From Streptococcus mitis (lineage in GTDB: Bacteria; Bacillota; Bacilli; Lactobacillales; Streptococcaceae): a stretch of DNA of 34,646 nt. Under the pieces are notes generated by a model. That model was given only the letters and a program-made list of their open reading frames with translations, was not told the origin of the DNA and searched no databases. The translations under genes were made by a program, and so were the position numbers. The stretch is taken from the NCBI RefSeq assembly GCF_005844455.1, contig NZ_SPGF01000020.1, positions 1-34,646 of the forward strand. The letters are read 5' to 3'. Of the stretch, positions 19,196 to 27,841 are shown piece by piece; position 1 is the first letter of the stretch; each line of letters begins with the position of its first letter.

Positions 19196-20047
19196 ATGAT
19201 TTTAATTACAGGGGCAAATGGCCAATTAGGAACTGAACTTCGTTATTTATTGGATGAACGTAATGAAGAATACGTAGCAGTAGATGTAGCTGAGATGGAC
19301 ATTACCGATGCAGAAATGGTTGAGAAAGTTTTTGAAGAAGTGAAACCAACTTTAGTCTACCACTGTGCAGCCTACACTGCTGTTGATGCAGCAGAGGATG
19401 AAGGGAAAGAATTGGACTTTGCCATCAATGTTACGGGGACAGAGAATGTCGCAAAAGCATCTGAAAAGCATGGTGCAATTCTAGTTTATATTTCTACCGA
19501 CTATGTCTTTGACGGTAAGAAACCAGTTGGACAAGAGTGGGAAGTTGATGACCGACCAGATCCACAGACAGAATATGGACGCACTAAGCGTATGGGAGAA
19601 GAGTTAGTTGAGAAGTATGTGTCTAATTTCTATATTATTCGTACTGCCTGGGTATTTGGAAATTACGGCAAAAACTTCGTTTTTACCATGCAAAATCTTG
19701 CGAAAACTCATAAGACTTTAACAGTTGTAAATGACCAGCACGGTCGTCCGACTTGGACTCGTACCTTGTCTGAGTTCATGACCTACCTAGCTGAAAATCG
19801 CAAGGAATTTGGATACTATCATTTGTCAAATGATGCGACAGAAGATACAACTTGGTATGATTTTGCAGTTGAAATTTTGAAGGATACAGATGTGGAAATC
19901 AAGCCAGTAGATTCAAGTCAATTTCCAGCAAAAGCTAAACGTCCGCTAAACTCAACAATGAGCCTGGCTAAAGCCAAGGCTACTGGATTTGTTATTCCAA
20001 CTTGGCAAGATGCCTTGAAAGAATTTTACAAACAAGAAGTAAGATAA
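19196..20047 (+). CDS. rmlD: RmlD, dTDP-4-dehydrorhamnose reductase
   Basis: Final step of dTDP-L-rhamnose synthesis, reducing the 4-keto intermediate with NAD(P)H. The 283-residue SDR has TGANGQLGTELR (5-16), CAAYTAVDAAEDE, VYISTDYVFDGKKP and YGRTKRMGEE with the catalytic Tyr/Lys pair, and YHLSNDATEDTTWYDFA near the C-terminus. AGAAAGG lies about 10 bases before the ATG. It is separated from rmlB by the hairpin at 19129-19153. Confidence 0.97.
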   Translation: MILITGANGQLGTELRYLLDERNEEYVAVDVAEMDITDAEMVEKVFEEVKPTLVYHCAAYTAVDAAEDEGKELDFAINVTGTENVAKASEKHGAILVYISTDYVFDGKKPVGQEWEVDDRPDPQTEYGRTKRMGEELVEKYVSNFYIIRTAWVFGNYGKNFVFTMQNLAKTHKTLTVVNDQHGRPTWTRTLSEFMTYLAENRKEFGYYHLSNDATEDTTWYDFAVEILKDTDVEIKPVDSSQFPAKAKRPLNSTMSLAKAKATGFVIPTWQDALKEFYKQEVR

Positions 20048-20110
20048 GCAATAGAATGATTTTTCTAGTCTAATAAAAGAGGCAGATAATGAACTCCAAA
20101 GGAGCTTAAG

Positions 20111-21214
20111 ATGTACGATTATCTTGTTGTTGGTGCTGGTCTCTTTGGTGCAGTCTTTGCCCATGAAGCAGCCTTAAAAGGAGAAAAAGTAAAAGTCATT
20201 GAAAAACGAAATCATATCGCGGGTAATATCTATACTCGTGAAGAGGAAGGAATTCAAGTTCATCAATATGGTGCCCATATTTTCCATACTTCTGATAAGG
20301 AGATTTGGGATTATGTAAACCAGTTTTCAGAGTTTAACCGTTATACAAATTCTCCTGTTGCAAACTATAAGGGTGAGATTTATAACCTTCCTTTTAATAT
20401 GAATACTTTCAATAAACTCTGGGGAGTTGTAACACCAGCAGAAGCACAAGCGAAGATTGATGAGCAATGTGCGGTTTTAAATGGTAAAACTCCAGAAAAT
20501 TTGGAAGAACAGGCGATCTCTCTTGTAGGTACAGACATCTACGAAAAATTAATCAAAGATTATACAAAGAAACAGTGGGGTAAACCAACTACAGAACTTC
20601 CAGCCTTTATCATTCGCCGTTTGCCAGTACGTCTGACCTACGATAACAACTATTTTAATGATACCTATCAAGGGATTCCAATAGGTGGCTACACTCAAAT
20701 AGTTGAAAAAATGTTGGATCATGAAAACATTGATGTAGAAACAAATGTTGATTTCTTCGCGAATAAAGAGCAATACCTGAAAGATTTTCCTAATATTGTC
20801 TTTACTGGTATGATTGATGAATTCTTTGACTATAAGTTGGGTGAACTAGAGTATCGTAGTCTTCGTTTTGAAAGCGAGACCTTGAATATGGAGAATTACC
20901 AAGGAAATGCAGTTGTGAACTATACAGATGCTGATACCCCATATACTCGCATTATTGAACACAAACATTTTGAGTTTGGAAATCAAGCTAAGACTATCAT
21001 TACTAAAGAATATTCTAAAACATGGGAAAAAGGTGATGAGCCTTATTATCCAGTAAATAATGATCGTAATAATCATTTATATAAATCATATAAAAAATTG
21101 GCTGATGAGCAAGGGAAGGTTATCTTTGGTGGCCGCTTAGGACACTATCGTTATTACGATATGCACCAAGTAATTGGAGCAGCCTTGCAGTGTGTGAGAA
21201 ATGAGTTAGATTAA
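20111..21214 (+). CDS. glf: Glf, UDP-galactopyranose mutase
   Basis: This FAD enzyme converts UDP-galactopyranose to UDP-galactofuranose. The 367-residue protein starts with the FAD loop YLVVGAGLFGAVFAHEAA, followed by EKRNHIAGNIYT, QYGAHIFHTSD, FNRYTNSPVANYKGEIYNLP, the IIRRLPVRLTYDNNYFND active-site stretch and the C-terminal FGGRLGHYRYYDMHQVI. Length and motifs are complete, so I infer a galactofuranose residue in the capsule. AAAGGAG precedes the ATG. It is the last biosynthetic gene and is followed by a terminator. Confidence 0.96.
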   Translation: MYDYLVVGAGLFGAVFAHEAALKGEKVKVIEKRNHIAGNIYTREEEGIQVHQYGAHIFHTSDKEIWDYVNQFSEFNRYTNSPVANYKGEIYNLPFNMNTFNKLWGVVTPAEAQAKIDEQCAVLNGKTPENLEEQAISLVGTDIYEKLIKDYTKKQWGKPTTELPAFIIRRLPVRLTYDNNYFNDTYQGIPIGGYTQIVEKMLDHENIDVETNVDFFANKEQYLKDFPNIVFTGMIDEFFDYKLGELEYRSLRFESETLNMENYQGNAVVNYTDADTPYTRIIEHKHFEFGNQAKTIITKEYSKTWEKGDEPYYPVNNDRNNHLYKSYKKLADEQGKVIFGGRLGHYRYYDMHQVIGAALQCVRNELD

Positions 21215-21262
21215 ACAAATCAAACTGCTTACAGTAGCTATTTAGAAATATGATTGATCATT

Positions 21263-21294
21263 CCTTGACTACCTAATGTAGTTGAGGTTTTTTT
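21263..21294 (+). terminator. Rho-independent terminator after glf, end of the capsule operon
   Basis: A ten-pair stem, CCTTGACTAC (21263-21272) against GTAGTTGAGG (21278-21287) with two G-T wobbles and a five-base loop, is followed by seven T. It lies about 50 bases after glf and before the left end of the IS30 element. Confidence 0.85.
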
Positions 21295-21387
21295 GATGCT
21301 ATTCATATTTTTGCAAACGCAATGTTTAAAAAATAATCCCGCGTTGTAAAATGAAGTGCAACAAAAAAGACATGTTCGTCTGATATA

Positions 21388-21496
21388 CTATAGTAGATTG
21401 AAATAAGATGTGAACAAATTGATTAGGAAAGTAAAATTAATGTATAGAAATATTTTAGCAACCATGGCGTACTATTCTAGATTCAATCTGCTATAG
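21388..21496 (+). repeat. RUP-like repeat, copy 1 (inside the IS30 element)
   Basis: It has terminal inverted repeats CTATAGTAGATTGAA (21388-21402) and TTCAATCTGCTATAG (21482-21496) with one mismatch, and is about 109 bases long. Size, termini and internal sequence match the RUP element of pneumococci, which is thought to be mobilised by an IS630-type transposase. It sits between the left inverted repeat of the IS and the transposase start. A second copy lies in opposite orientation at 24766-24874. Confidence 0.8.
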
Positions 21497-21523
21497 AATT
21501 CTCCAACTCAGTATAGAAAGTAG

Positions 21524-22552
21524 ATGAACATGTCCACTAATCATTCTACCAAAAAATCGTTATACTCACACCTTTCAGCCTCTGAACGCGGAGAAATCAG
21601 CGCCTATCTCAAGATGGACAAAAACCCCTCTGAGATTGCTCGTCTGCTTGGGCGTCATCGCTCAACCATCAGTCGTGAAATCAAACGAGGAAGTGTTTCT
21701 CAGGTTCAAGATAAGAACGGGAAACGAATCTACTCAACGCTTTACTTTCCAGATAGTGGTCAACGTGTTTATGAAACCAATCGTCGAAAAAGTGCCTATC
21801 ATAAACTATCGTACTGCTCCCAGACCTTCTTCAAGGAACTTGAGAAAGTCCTGAAAACGAAACCTCGTTGTCACAGTGTTGATAGCTTTGTTCAAACTTA
21901 CCGAGAAAAACATCCACTGGAAGTTATCCCTTCCACCAAGACAGTGTATCGTTACATCAAAGACGGACTGTTGAGGGTTAAACCGATTGATTTACCTAAG
22001 ATGGTGTGCATCCGAAAACGGTCTAAAGTAACGCCTAAGGCCACGAAGAAAATCTTAGGAAAATCCATTGAAGAACGTCCAGAAACTATTACCAATCGTT
22101 CTGAATTTGGACATTGGGAAATTGATCTCATGCTTGGCAAGAAGACCAAAGGGGAAGCTGTTGCCATGACCCTAGTAGAGCGTCAAACACGATTTGCCAT
22201 CGCTGTAAAACTGGCTAATAAACAAGCAGAAACCATCAATAGGGCTGTTAAGAGCTTACTATCACAGTACCCTATTCGCTCTATCACATCGGACAACGGC
22301 TCAGAGTTCAGTAGCTTGTCAGACTTAAAAGGTGTGGAAGTCTATTTTGCCCATCCTTATGCTTCTCATGAAAGAGGAACAAATGAAAATTTCAATGGTC
22401 TCTTGAGAGAGTTTCTCCCAAAAGGTGTCTCTCTTAACTCACTAACGACAGAAGAACTCAATCACTACGTTTCTGCTATCAATGACAGACCTAGACGAAT
22501 TTACAAGTATAAAACCGCAAATATTTTGTTTGGGCTAGCCCAAACAGCTTAA
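21524..22552 (+). CDS. IS30-family transposase
   Basis: DDE transposase of up to 342 residues. The N-terminal helix-turn-helix is visible as LSASERGEISAYLKMDKNP followed by IARLLGRHRSTISREIKRG. The catalytic triad lies in HWEIDLMLGKK (first Asp), ITSDNGSEF (second Asp) and HPYASHERGTNENFNGLLRE (Glu), the typical IS30 arrangement with the rve-like core. No internal stop or frameshift is seen, so it may be active, although the RUP placed upstream could have changed its promoter region. The start at 21524 (ATGAACATG) has a second ATG two codons later. Confidence 0.93.
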   Translation: MNMSTNHSTKKSLYSHLSASERGEISAYLKMDKNPSEIARLLGRHRSTISREIKRGSVSQVQDKNGKRIYSTLYFPDSGQRVYETNRRKSAYHKLSYCSQTFFKELEKVLKTKPRCHSVDSFVQTYREKHPLEVIPSTKTVYRYIKDGLLRVKPIDLPKMVCIRKRSKVTPKATKKILGKSIEERPETITNRSEFGHWEIDLMLGKKTKGEAVAMTLVERQTRFAIAVKLANKQAETINRAVKSLLSQYPIRSITSDNGSEFSSLSDLKGVEVYFAHPYASHERGTNENFNGLLREFLPKGVSLNSLTTEELNHYVSAINDRPRRIYKYKTANILFGLAQTA

Positions 22553-22659
22553 CCTCTGGAACTCTAGTTATCAATGAACTTGTTGCACTTGACTTGACAA
22601 GTGGGGAAGAAATATTTTTCAGAAAATGCTAAAATCATTCAAAAATTCAGAAAATTCTA

Positions 22660-22688
22660 TTGACAGGACTTGAAAAAGGGTCTATAAT
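22660..22688 (+). promoter_or_regulatory. aliA promoter, consensus sigma-A type
   Basis: TTGACA (22660-22665) and TATAAT (22683-22688) are both perfect consensus hexamers with 17-base spacing. The transcript start should fall near 22695, which rules out the earlier in-frame start at 22660 for aliA. The promoter begins 60 bases after the right end of the IS30 element. Confidence 0.92.
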
Positions 22689-22713
22689 GGATAGAAAAAT
22701 AAAGGAGAAGACT

Positions 22714-24693
22714 ATGAAAACAGGAAAAGTATTGGCTCTTGCGGGAGTGACTTTATTAGCAGCGGGTGTTTTAGCGGCTTGTTCTGGTGGTTCTGGTGCT
22801 AAAGGTGAGCAGACTTTTGCATTTACTTACGAGACTCACCCAGATAATCTCAACTACTTAACAACTGGTAAGGCAGCAACTGCTGACATTACTAGTAATG
22901 TGATTGATGGATTGCTTGAAAATGATAAATACGGGAACCTTATTCCCTCAATGGCAGAGGACTGGTCAGTTTCTAAGGATGGATTGACCTACACTTATAA
23001 GATTCGTCAGGATGCCAAGTGGTACACATCTGAGGGCGAAGAGTATGCTCCTGTTAAGGCTCAGGACTTTGTGACAGGTCTTAAATATGCAACAGATAAG
23101 AAAGCAGAAGCCCTTTACTTGGTACAAGATTCAATCAAAGGTCTGGATGCTTATGCTAAAGGGGAAATTAAAGATTTCTCTCAAGTTGGGATTAAAGCCC
23201 TTGACGATCAAACGGTCCAATACACTTTGAACAAACCTGAAAGCTTTTGGAATTCAAAAACAACCATGGGTGTGCTTGCGCCAGTTAATGAAGAGTTTTT
23301 GAACTCAAAAGGGGATGATTTTGCTAAAGCAACAGATCCAAGCAGTATCTTGTATAATGGTCCTTATTTGTTGAAATCTATTGTGACCAAATCCTCTGTT
23401 GAATTTGCGAAAAATCCGAACTACTGGGATAAGGATAATGTGCATATTGACAAGATCAAATTGTCATTCTGGGATGGTCAAGATACTAGCAAACCAGCAG
23501 AAAACTTTAAAGATGGTAGTCTTTCAGCAGCTCGTCTCTATCCAACAAGTGCAAGTTTCGCAGAGCTTGAGAAGAGTATGAAAGACAATATTGTCTATAC
23601 TCAACAAGACTCGACTACGTATCTAGTAGGAACAAATATTGACCGTCAGTCCTATAAATACACATCTAAGACCAGCGAAGAACAAAAGACATCTACTAAA
23701 AAGGCCCTCTTAAACAAGGATTTCCGTCAGGCTATTGCTTTCGGATTTGACCGTACAGCCTATGCCTCTCAGTTGAATGGAGAAACTGGAGCAAGCAAAA
23801 TCTTACGTAATCTCTTTGTTCCACCAACATTTGTTCAAGCAGATGGTAAAAACTTTGGCGATATGGTCAAAGAGAAATTGGTCACTTATGGGGATGAATG
23901 GAAGGATGTTAATCTTGCAGATTCTCAGGATGGCCTTTACAATCCAGAGAAAGCCAAGGCTGAATTTGCTAAAGCTAAATCAGCCTTACAAGCAGAAGGA
24001 GTCCAATTCCCAATTCACCTAGATATGCCTGTTGACCAAACAGCAACTACAAAAGTTCAGCGCGTGCAATCTATGAAACAATCCTTGGAAGCGACTTTAG
24101 GAACTGATAATGTCATTATTGATATTCAACAACTACAAAAAGATGAAGTAAACAATATTACATATTTTGCTGAAAATGCTGCTGGCGAAGACTGGGATTT
24201 ATCAGATAATGTCGGTTGGGGTCCTGACTTTGCCGATCCATCAACCTACCTTGATATTATCAAACCATCTGTAGGAGAAAGTACTAAAACATATTTAGGC
24301 TTTGACTCAGGGAAAGATAATGTAGCTGCTAAAAAAGTAGGTCTATATGACTACGAAAAATTGGTTACTGAAGCTGGTGATGAGGCTATAGATGTTTCTA
24401 AACGCTATGATAAATACGCTGCGGCCCAAGCTTGGTTGACAGATAGTGCTTTGATTATTCCAACTACATCTCGTACAGGGCGTCCAATCTTGTCTAAGAT
24501 GGTACCATTTACAATACCATTTGCATTGTCAGGAAATAAAGGTACAAGTGAACCAGTCTTGTATAAATACTTGGAAATTCAAGACAAGGCAGTTACTGCA
24601 GATGAATATCAAAAAGCTCAAGATAAATGGATGAAAGAAAAAGAAGAATCCAATAAAAAAGCGCAAGAAGACCTTGCAAAACATGTCAAATAA
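22714..24693 (+). CDS. aliA: AliA, oligopeptide ABC transporter substrate-binding lipoprotein
   Basis: AliA binds oligopeptides outside the cell and delivers them to the Ami permease; it marks the 3' border of pneumococcal-type capsule loci. I chose the ATG at 22714, which follows AAAGGAG and lies downstream of the promoter, giving 659 residues, the normal family length. The signal peptide ends in a lipobox, GVLAAC, so the protein is lipid-anchored. The body is a family 5 solute-binding protein, for example AEDWSVSKDGLTYTYKIRQD, YNGPYLLKS and NPNYWDKDNV. It is complete and, by its own promoter, independent of the capsule operon. Confidence 0.96.
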   Translation: MKTGKVLALAGVTLLAAGVLAACSGGSGAKGEQTFAFTYETHPDNLNYLTTGKAATADITSNVIDGLLENDKYGNLIPSMAEDWSVSKDGLTYTYKIRQDAKWYTSEGEEYAPVKAQDFVTGLKYATDKKAEALYLVQDSIKGLDAYAKGEIKDFSQVGIKALDDQTVQYTLNKPESFWNSKTTMGVLAPVNEEFLNSKGDDFAKATDPSSILYNGPYLLKSIVTKSSVEFAKNPNYWDKDNVHIDKIKLSFWDGQDTSKPAENFKDGSLSAARLYPTSASFAELEKSMKDNIVYTQQDSTTYLVGTNIDRQSYKYTSKTSEEQKTSTKKALLNKDFRQAIAFGFDRTAYASQLNGETGASKILRNLFVPPTFVQADGKNFGDMVKEKLVTYGDEWKDVNLADSQDGLYNPEKAKAEFAKAKSALQAEGVQFPIHLDMPVDQTATTKVQRVQSMKQSLEATLGTDNVIIDIQQLQKDEVNNITYFAENAAGEDWDLSDNVGWGPDFADPSTYLDIIKPSVGESTKTYLGFDSGKDNVAAKKVGLYDYEKLVTEAGDEAIDVSKRYDKYAAAQAWLTDSALIIPTTSRTGRPILSKMVPFTIPFALSGNKGTSEPVLYKYLEIQDKAVTADEYQKAQDKWMKEKEESNKKAQEDLAKHVK

Positions 24694-24697
24694 AGAT

Positions 24698-24730
24698 AAG
24701 GGAGTTGGTTTGTAGCCGACTCCTTTATAT
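24698..24730 (+). terminator. aliA terminator
   Basis: AAGGGAGTTGG (24698-24708) pairs with CCGACTCCTTT (24716-24726) around a seven-base loop, with two wobble pairs, and runs into a T-rich tail. It begins five bases after the aliA stop. Confidence 0.85.
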
Positions 24731-24978
24731 TCTTCGAAAATCTCTTCAAATCACGTTATACTTTTCTATAGTAGATTGAATCTAGAATAGTACGTTGTGG
24801 CTGTTAAAATATTTCTATACATTAATTTGACTTTCCTAATCGATTTGTTCACATCTTGTTTCAATATACTATAAAATCTCTTCAAACCACGTCAGCGTCC
24901 ATCTGCAACCTCAAAACACTGTTTTGAGGTTGTGGCTAGCTTCCTAGTTTGCTCTTTGATTTTCGTTGAGTATTAGCT
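24727..24978 (+). repeat. BOX element (boxA-boxC type) interrupted by a RUP
   Basis: The left part, TTCTTCGAAAATCTCTTCAA (24730-24749) and onward, matches the start of pneumococcal boxA. After the RUP the same boxA segment resumes (24873 onward, through CACGTCAGCGTC). It then passes directly to a boxC-like part: an AACCTCAAAACACTGTTTTGAGGTT palindromic stretch (about 24907-24931; shown here only to mark the inverted repeat around CACTG) and GGCTAGCTTCCTAGTTTGCT ending near GAGTATTAG. A 20-base boxA segment is present on both sides of the RUP (24737-24756 and 24873-24892, one difference). Assignment rests on my memory of BOX sequences. Confidence 0.75.
24766..24874 (-). repeat. RUP-like repeat, copy 2 (inside the BOX element)
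   Basis: This is the reverse complement of the copy at 21388-21496 with about ten differences over about 109 bases. Terminal repeats are CTATAGTAGATTGAA (24766-24780) and a degenerate TTCAATATACTATA at the other end (24860-24873). The two copies therefore form an inverted pair around the IS30 transposase and aliA. Confidence 0.8.
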
Positions 24979-24988
24979 ATCTTGTAGT

Positions 24989-25029
24989 AAAAAATCCTGA
25001 GAATTTCTAACTCTCAGGATTTTTTTTTA
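24989..25029. terminator. Bidirectional terminator between the BOX region and pbp1A
   Basis: A symmetric hairpin: ATCCTGAGA pairs with TCTCAGGAT around an eight- to nine-base loop, flanked by an A-run on the left and a run of nine to ten T on the right. It can end minus-strand transcripts of recU-pbp1A and any plus-strand read-through from aliA. The pbp1A stop lies at its right edge. Confidence 0.85.
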
Positions 25030-27183
25030 CTGTTGTGGTTGTTGTTGAAATTGAGGAGTTTGTGGTGCTTGTTGTACAGGCTGTCCTTGATTTGGATCAG
25101 TTACTGGAGCACTGTTTGGTTGTTGTCCTACTGTGGTGTTTGCCTGTGTAGTTGAACTTTCAGGTGTTGTAGAGGGGTTCTCTACTGACTGTGTTTGTTG
25201 GGTAGCAGGTGTAGTCCAAGCATTCTTAGCACCGTTCAAAAAGAAGAACTCACCACTTCTGTATACTCCCTCAGGCATTGTCCAATCTCCAGGATGGTCG
25301 TTTTGAGAGAGGGAAGTCATCATAGCACGATAGACTTTGGCAGCAACTGTGAGACCGTCGCCTAGAATAGGAGTGAGACGGTTGCTATAACCTGTCCAAA
25401 CGGCCATTGAATACTTACGAGTATAACCGACAAACATTTCATCCGGAGCTACAAGTTGATTCGACTTGATATGATTTTCGATTTCTTCATCTGTATAGTT
25501 AGAGGTACCTGTTTTACCAGCTTGAGGAAGCCAAGGCAGGTAGGCACCACGACCAGTTCCGTAAGTCAAGACCGTTTTCATCATCTCTGTCATCATGTAA
25601 GCAGTCGTTTCTTTCATGGCTCTTGTGCCAGGGTCAGAAAATTCTTTTTCGCTACCATCGCTAAAGACAACTTTATTGATGTACATTGGTTTGTGGTAAA
25701 TACCGCCATTTGCGAATGCAGCATAGGCAGTGGCCATTTTTTCACTACTTGCCCCGTACTGTTTACTAGATTCGGTAGTATTACTTGAAATAGCATTTGA
25801 ATAGTGTATTACAGGATAGTCGATTCCTAAACCATTTAGGAAGTTTTTAGCTCTATCTAAACCAACCTTATTTAGTGTTTCGACGGCAGGTACGTTACGA
25901 GATTGTTGAAGGGCATATTGCAGAGTAATATTACCAAAATATGCTCGATCCCAGTTGTAAACAGGTGTGCTTGTTCCTGGATAGTTATAAGGAATATCAT
26001 TAACCATAGTTGCAGTGGAATCATAAATACCGTATTCTATGGCAGGTGCATAATCGGTGATTGGTTTCATTGTTGAACCCCAGTCACGATTGGTTTCCAC
26101 AGCTTGGTTGGTACCAAATGAAACGTTACTTGCTTGGTGACGAGCTCCAAGTTGGGCGATGACTTTACCATTTGAAACATCTACGACCGTAGATGCGACT
26201 TGCAAATCATCGTCAGGGTAAGAGAGGTACTGATCAGAGTTGTAGATATCCCACAGATGTTTTTGAGCTTCTTGGTCTACATTTGTGTAAACATCCATCC
26301 CAGTAGTTAGAAGGTTATAGCCAGTTTCTTGTTCTACTTGGTCGATAACCTCTTTGAGATAATTGTCCATATATGCTGGATAGCTATTGACTGATTTCAA
26401 ACTTTGGAGTCCATCAGTAATAGGGGTATTAATAGCCTTCTCATACTGTTCGGCAGAAATGTAGCCTTGACCTTTCATCTCTGAAAGTACCAAGTTACGA
26501 CGGTCAAGGGCAGCTTCTGGATGAGAATAGGGATCGTATTGATTCGGTGCCTGTGGCATACCTGCTAGTAAAGCTAATTGAGGTAAAGATAAATCCTTTA
26601 GATCTTTTCCATAGTAATTTTGGGCTGCTGTCTGCATACCATAGTTACCATTTGACATATAGACCTTATTGATGTAGTAGGTCAGGATTTCTTGTTTGGT
26701 AGCTTTTTGTTCCAATTGGATAGCTAGCCAAGCCTCTTGTGCTTTTCGGGAGATGTTTTGATCCGAAGTTGATGTTGAGAAATAGGTCAACTTAATTAAC
26801 TGTTGGGTTAGGGTTGATCCCCCCTGTAAAGAATTACTTTGTAAATTACGTAAGAAGGCTCCCATAATCCGAATCGTATCTACCCCTCTGTGGTCAAAGA
26901 AGCGATGATCTTCGATAGACACGATTGCTTTGACTAAATCAGTAGGAATTTCGTTGGCCTGAGCGTTTACTCGGCGTTCAGAGCCCAGATCGGCAATGAG
27001 TTCATTATTATTGTCATAAATCTTGCTCGAAGTTGTTGCAACTAATTTACTATCTGATAGGGCTGGAGCTTTGCTTACAAAATAGAGGAAAACACCCCCA
27101 CCCAATAGAAATAATGCGATAAAGAGAGTTAGGAAAAAGATTCCAGTATACTTTAGTATTCGCATAAGAATGTATTTATTCAT
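25027..27183 (-). CDS. pbp1A: Penicillin-binding protein 1A, class A bifunctional peptidoglycan synthase
   Basis: PBP1A polymerises and cross-links peptidoglycan and is a main beta-lactam target in these bacteria. I begin at the second ATG (27183; MNKYIL...), which gives 718 residues and standard numbering. It has one N-terminal membrane segment (about 15-37), a glycosyltransferase domain with [10 protein letters not shown] (91-100), and a transpeptidase domain with S370TMK, S428RN and K557TG. The tail is Thr/Gln/Pro rich. T371 and P432, often altered in resistant strains, are unchanged, but residues 574-577 read SNQL where I remember TSQF in susceptible pneumococci. The N-terminus also diverges from my memory of the laboratory-strain protein. 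It overlaps recU by eight bases. Confidence 0.95.
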   Translation of the reverse strand: MNKYILMRILKYTGIFFLTLFIALFLLGGGVFLYFVSKAPALSDSKLVATTSSKIYDNNNELIADLGSERRVNAQANEIPTDLVKAIVSIEDHRFFDHRGVDTIRIMGAFLRNLQSNSLQGGSTLTQQLIKLTYFSTSTSDQNISRKAQEAWLAIQLEQKATKQEILTYYINKVYMSNGNYGMQTAAQNYYGKDLKDLSLPQLALLAGMPQAPNQYDPYSHPEAALDRRNLVLSEMKGQGYISAEQYEKAINTPITDGLQSLKSVNSYPAYMDNYLKEVIDQVEQETGYNLLTTGMDVYTNVDQEAQKHLWDIYNSDQYLSYPDDDLQVASTVVDVSNGKVIAQLGARHQASNVSFGTNQAVETNRDWGSTMKPITDYAPAIEYGIYDSTATMVNDIPYNYPGTSTPVYNWDRAYFGNITLQYALQQSRNVPAVETLNKVGLDRAKNFLNGLGIDYPVIHYSNAISSNTTESSKQYGASSEKMATAYAAFANGGIYHKPMYINKVVFSDGSEKEFSDPGTRAMKETTAYMMTEMMKTVLTYGTGRGAYLPWLPQAGKTGTSNYTDEEIENHIKSNQLVAPDEMFVGYTRKYSMAVWTGYSNRLTPILGDGLTVAAKVYRAMMTSLSQNDHPGDWTMPEGVYRSGEFFFLNGAKNAWTTPATQQTQSVENPSTTPESSTTQANTTVGQQPNSAPVTDPNQGQPVQQAPQTPQFQQQPQQ

Positions 27184-27775
27184 CTTGTTTACCACCTAGT
27201 AAATGTTCTTTGATGACATCGAGATAGGGAATTTGTGGAAATGCCCCTAGTTTTATCTGGTAACCGTATTCTCGTATGTATCCAAGTGGCATTGATTTTT
27301 GTCCCTTATCTTGATGATAGAAGCGAATCAAATCGAATGCCGGCAATAAGTAGGTTTCTTGCAGAGAAGAAAAGTGAAGAAGGACAAAGCAGATTCCTTG
27401 TTGGGCAAGGACTTGTTCCATATGATGAATCTGATGTGGATGGAAATTTTTCATCGGAATCGCACGTTTTTGTTTTGTTTCCTTGGCTTCAAAGTCGATG
27501 TAATATCCCTTATAAACGCCAGAATAGTCTGTCGTTGAAGCTTGTCGAAAATAGGCTTCAACAATCTTGGCACGACTTCGTTGTGGATAGTCCACTCGTA
27601 CGATTTGAATAGGAGTTGGTTTCTTGTGTATAACAGCCAAGCCCTGAGACAAATAGTAGTCGTTGGTAGCATTGATCATCTTTTCAAAAGACATTCCTCG
27701 ATTTGCGAAATTTTTGGGTTGAGAAAGAGATGTTTGTCTTTTTTGTGATGAAATTTTATGAGGATAGTTGACCAT
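27176..27775 (-). CDS. recU: RecU, Holliday junction resolvase
   Basis: RecU cleaves Holliday junctions in recombination and repair of Gram-positive bacteria. The 199-residue protein begins [10 protein letters not shown], with a basic N-terminus, [17 protein letters not shown], and the nuclease core with [19 protein letters not shown] containing the conserved Asp and Glu-x-Lys. The family is usually about 200 residues, so it is complete. It is cotranscribed with pbp1A, whose start lies within its 3' end, a linkage conserved in Firmicutes. Confidence 0.95.
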   Translation of the reverse strand: MVNYPHKISSQKRQTSLSQPKNFANRGMSFEKMINATNDYYLSQGLAVIHKKPTPIQIVRVDYPQRSRAKIVEAYFRQASTTDYSGVYKGYYIDFEAKETKQKRAIPMKNFHPHQIHHMEQVLAQQGICFVLLHFSSLQETYLLPAFDLIRFYHQDKGQKSMPLGYIREYGYQIKLGAFPQIPYLDVIKEHLLGGKQDE

Positions 27776-27786
27776 AATTCTCCTTA

Positions 27787-27820
27787 TTGGTACAATAACA
27801 TCACTCTATTATATCATAAA
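27787..27820 (-). promoter_or_regulatory. recU-pbp1A promoter in a divergent intergenic region
   Basis: On the minus strand an extended -10 TG-A-TATAAT is seen (TATAAT complements 27808-27813, TGA complements 27814-27816), about 33 bases before the recU ATG; AAGGAG precedes that ATG. No strong -35 is visible. The same 66-base interval must also hold the promoter of the plus-strand DUF1273 gene, for which TTGGTA at 27787-27792 and a TATATC-like hexamer are only weak candidates. Confidence 0.7.
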
Positions 27821-27841
27821 TTTGCACAGAAAGGGTTAAAA

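Larger units (their letters stand above)
21344..22600 (+). mobile_element. IS30-family insertion sequence with an internal RUP
   Basis: Imperfect 21-base terminal inverted repeats are seen at 21344-21364 and 22580-22600; 18 of 21 positions match, and the inner 11 bases AAGTGCAACAA are identical. They bracket a full transposase gene. About 109 bases of the element are a RUP repeat (21388-21496), so the IS without it is about 1.15 kb, a normal size for the family. A target duplication is not obvious. The exact IS name cannot be fixed without a database. Confidence 0.8.

Noticed and set aside
20111-21214. Possible ribofuranose-pathway gene in place of glf
   Set aside because: The FAD loop, RNHIAGN and the tyrosine/arginine-rich active-site motifs are those of UDP-galactopyranose mutase.
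22660-22713. Earlier start for aliA at 22660
   Set aside because: It would overlap the -35 and -10 hexamers; the lipoprotein signal peptide begins at 22714.
24893-24980. CRISPR-like or novel palindromic repeat before pbp1A
   Set aside because: There is only one palindrome and the sequence matches boxC of the known BOX element; no spacer-repeat array is present anywhere in the window.
27758-27841. N-terminal extension of the DUF1273 protein
   Set aside because: It runs through the divergent promoter region and overlaps the start of recU; the ATG at 27842 has a ribosome binding site.
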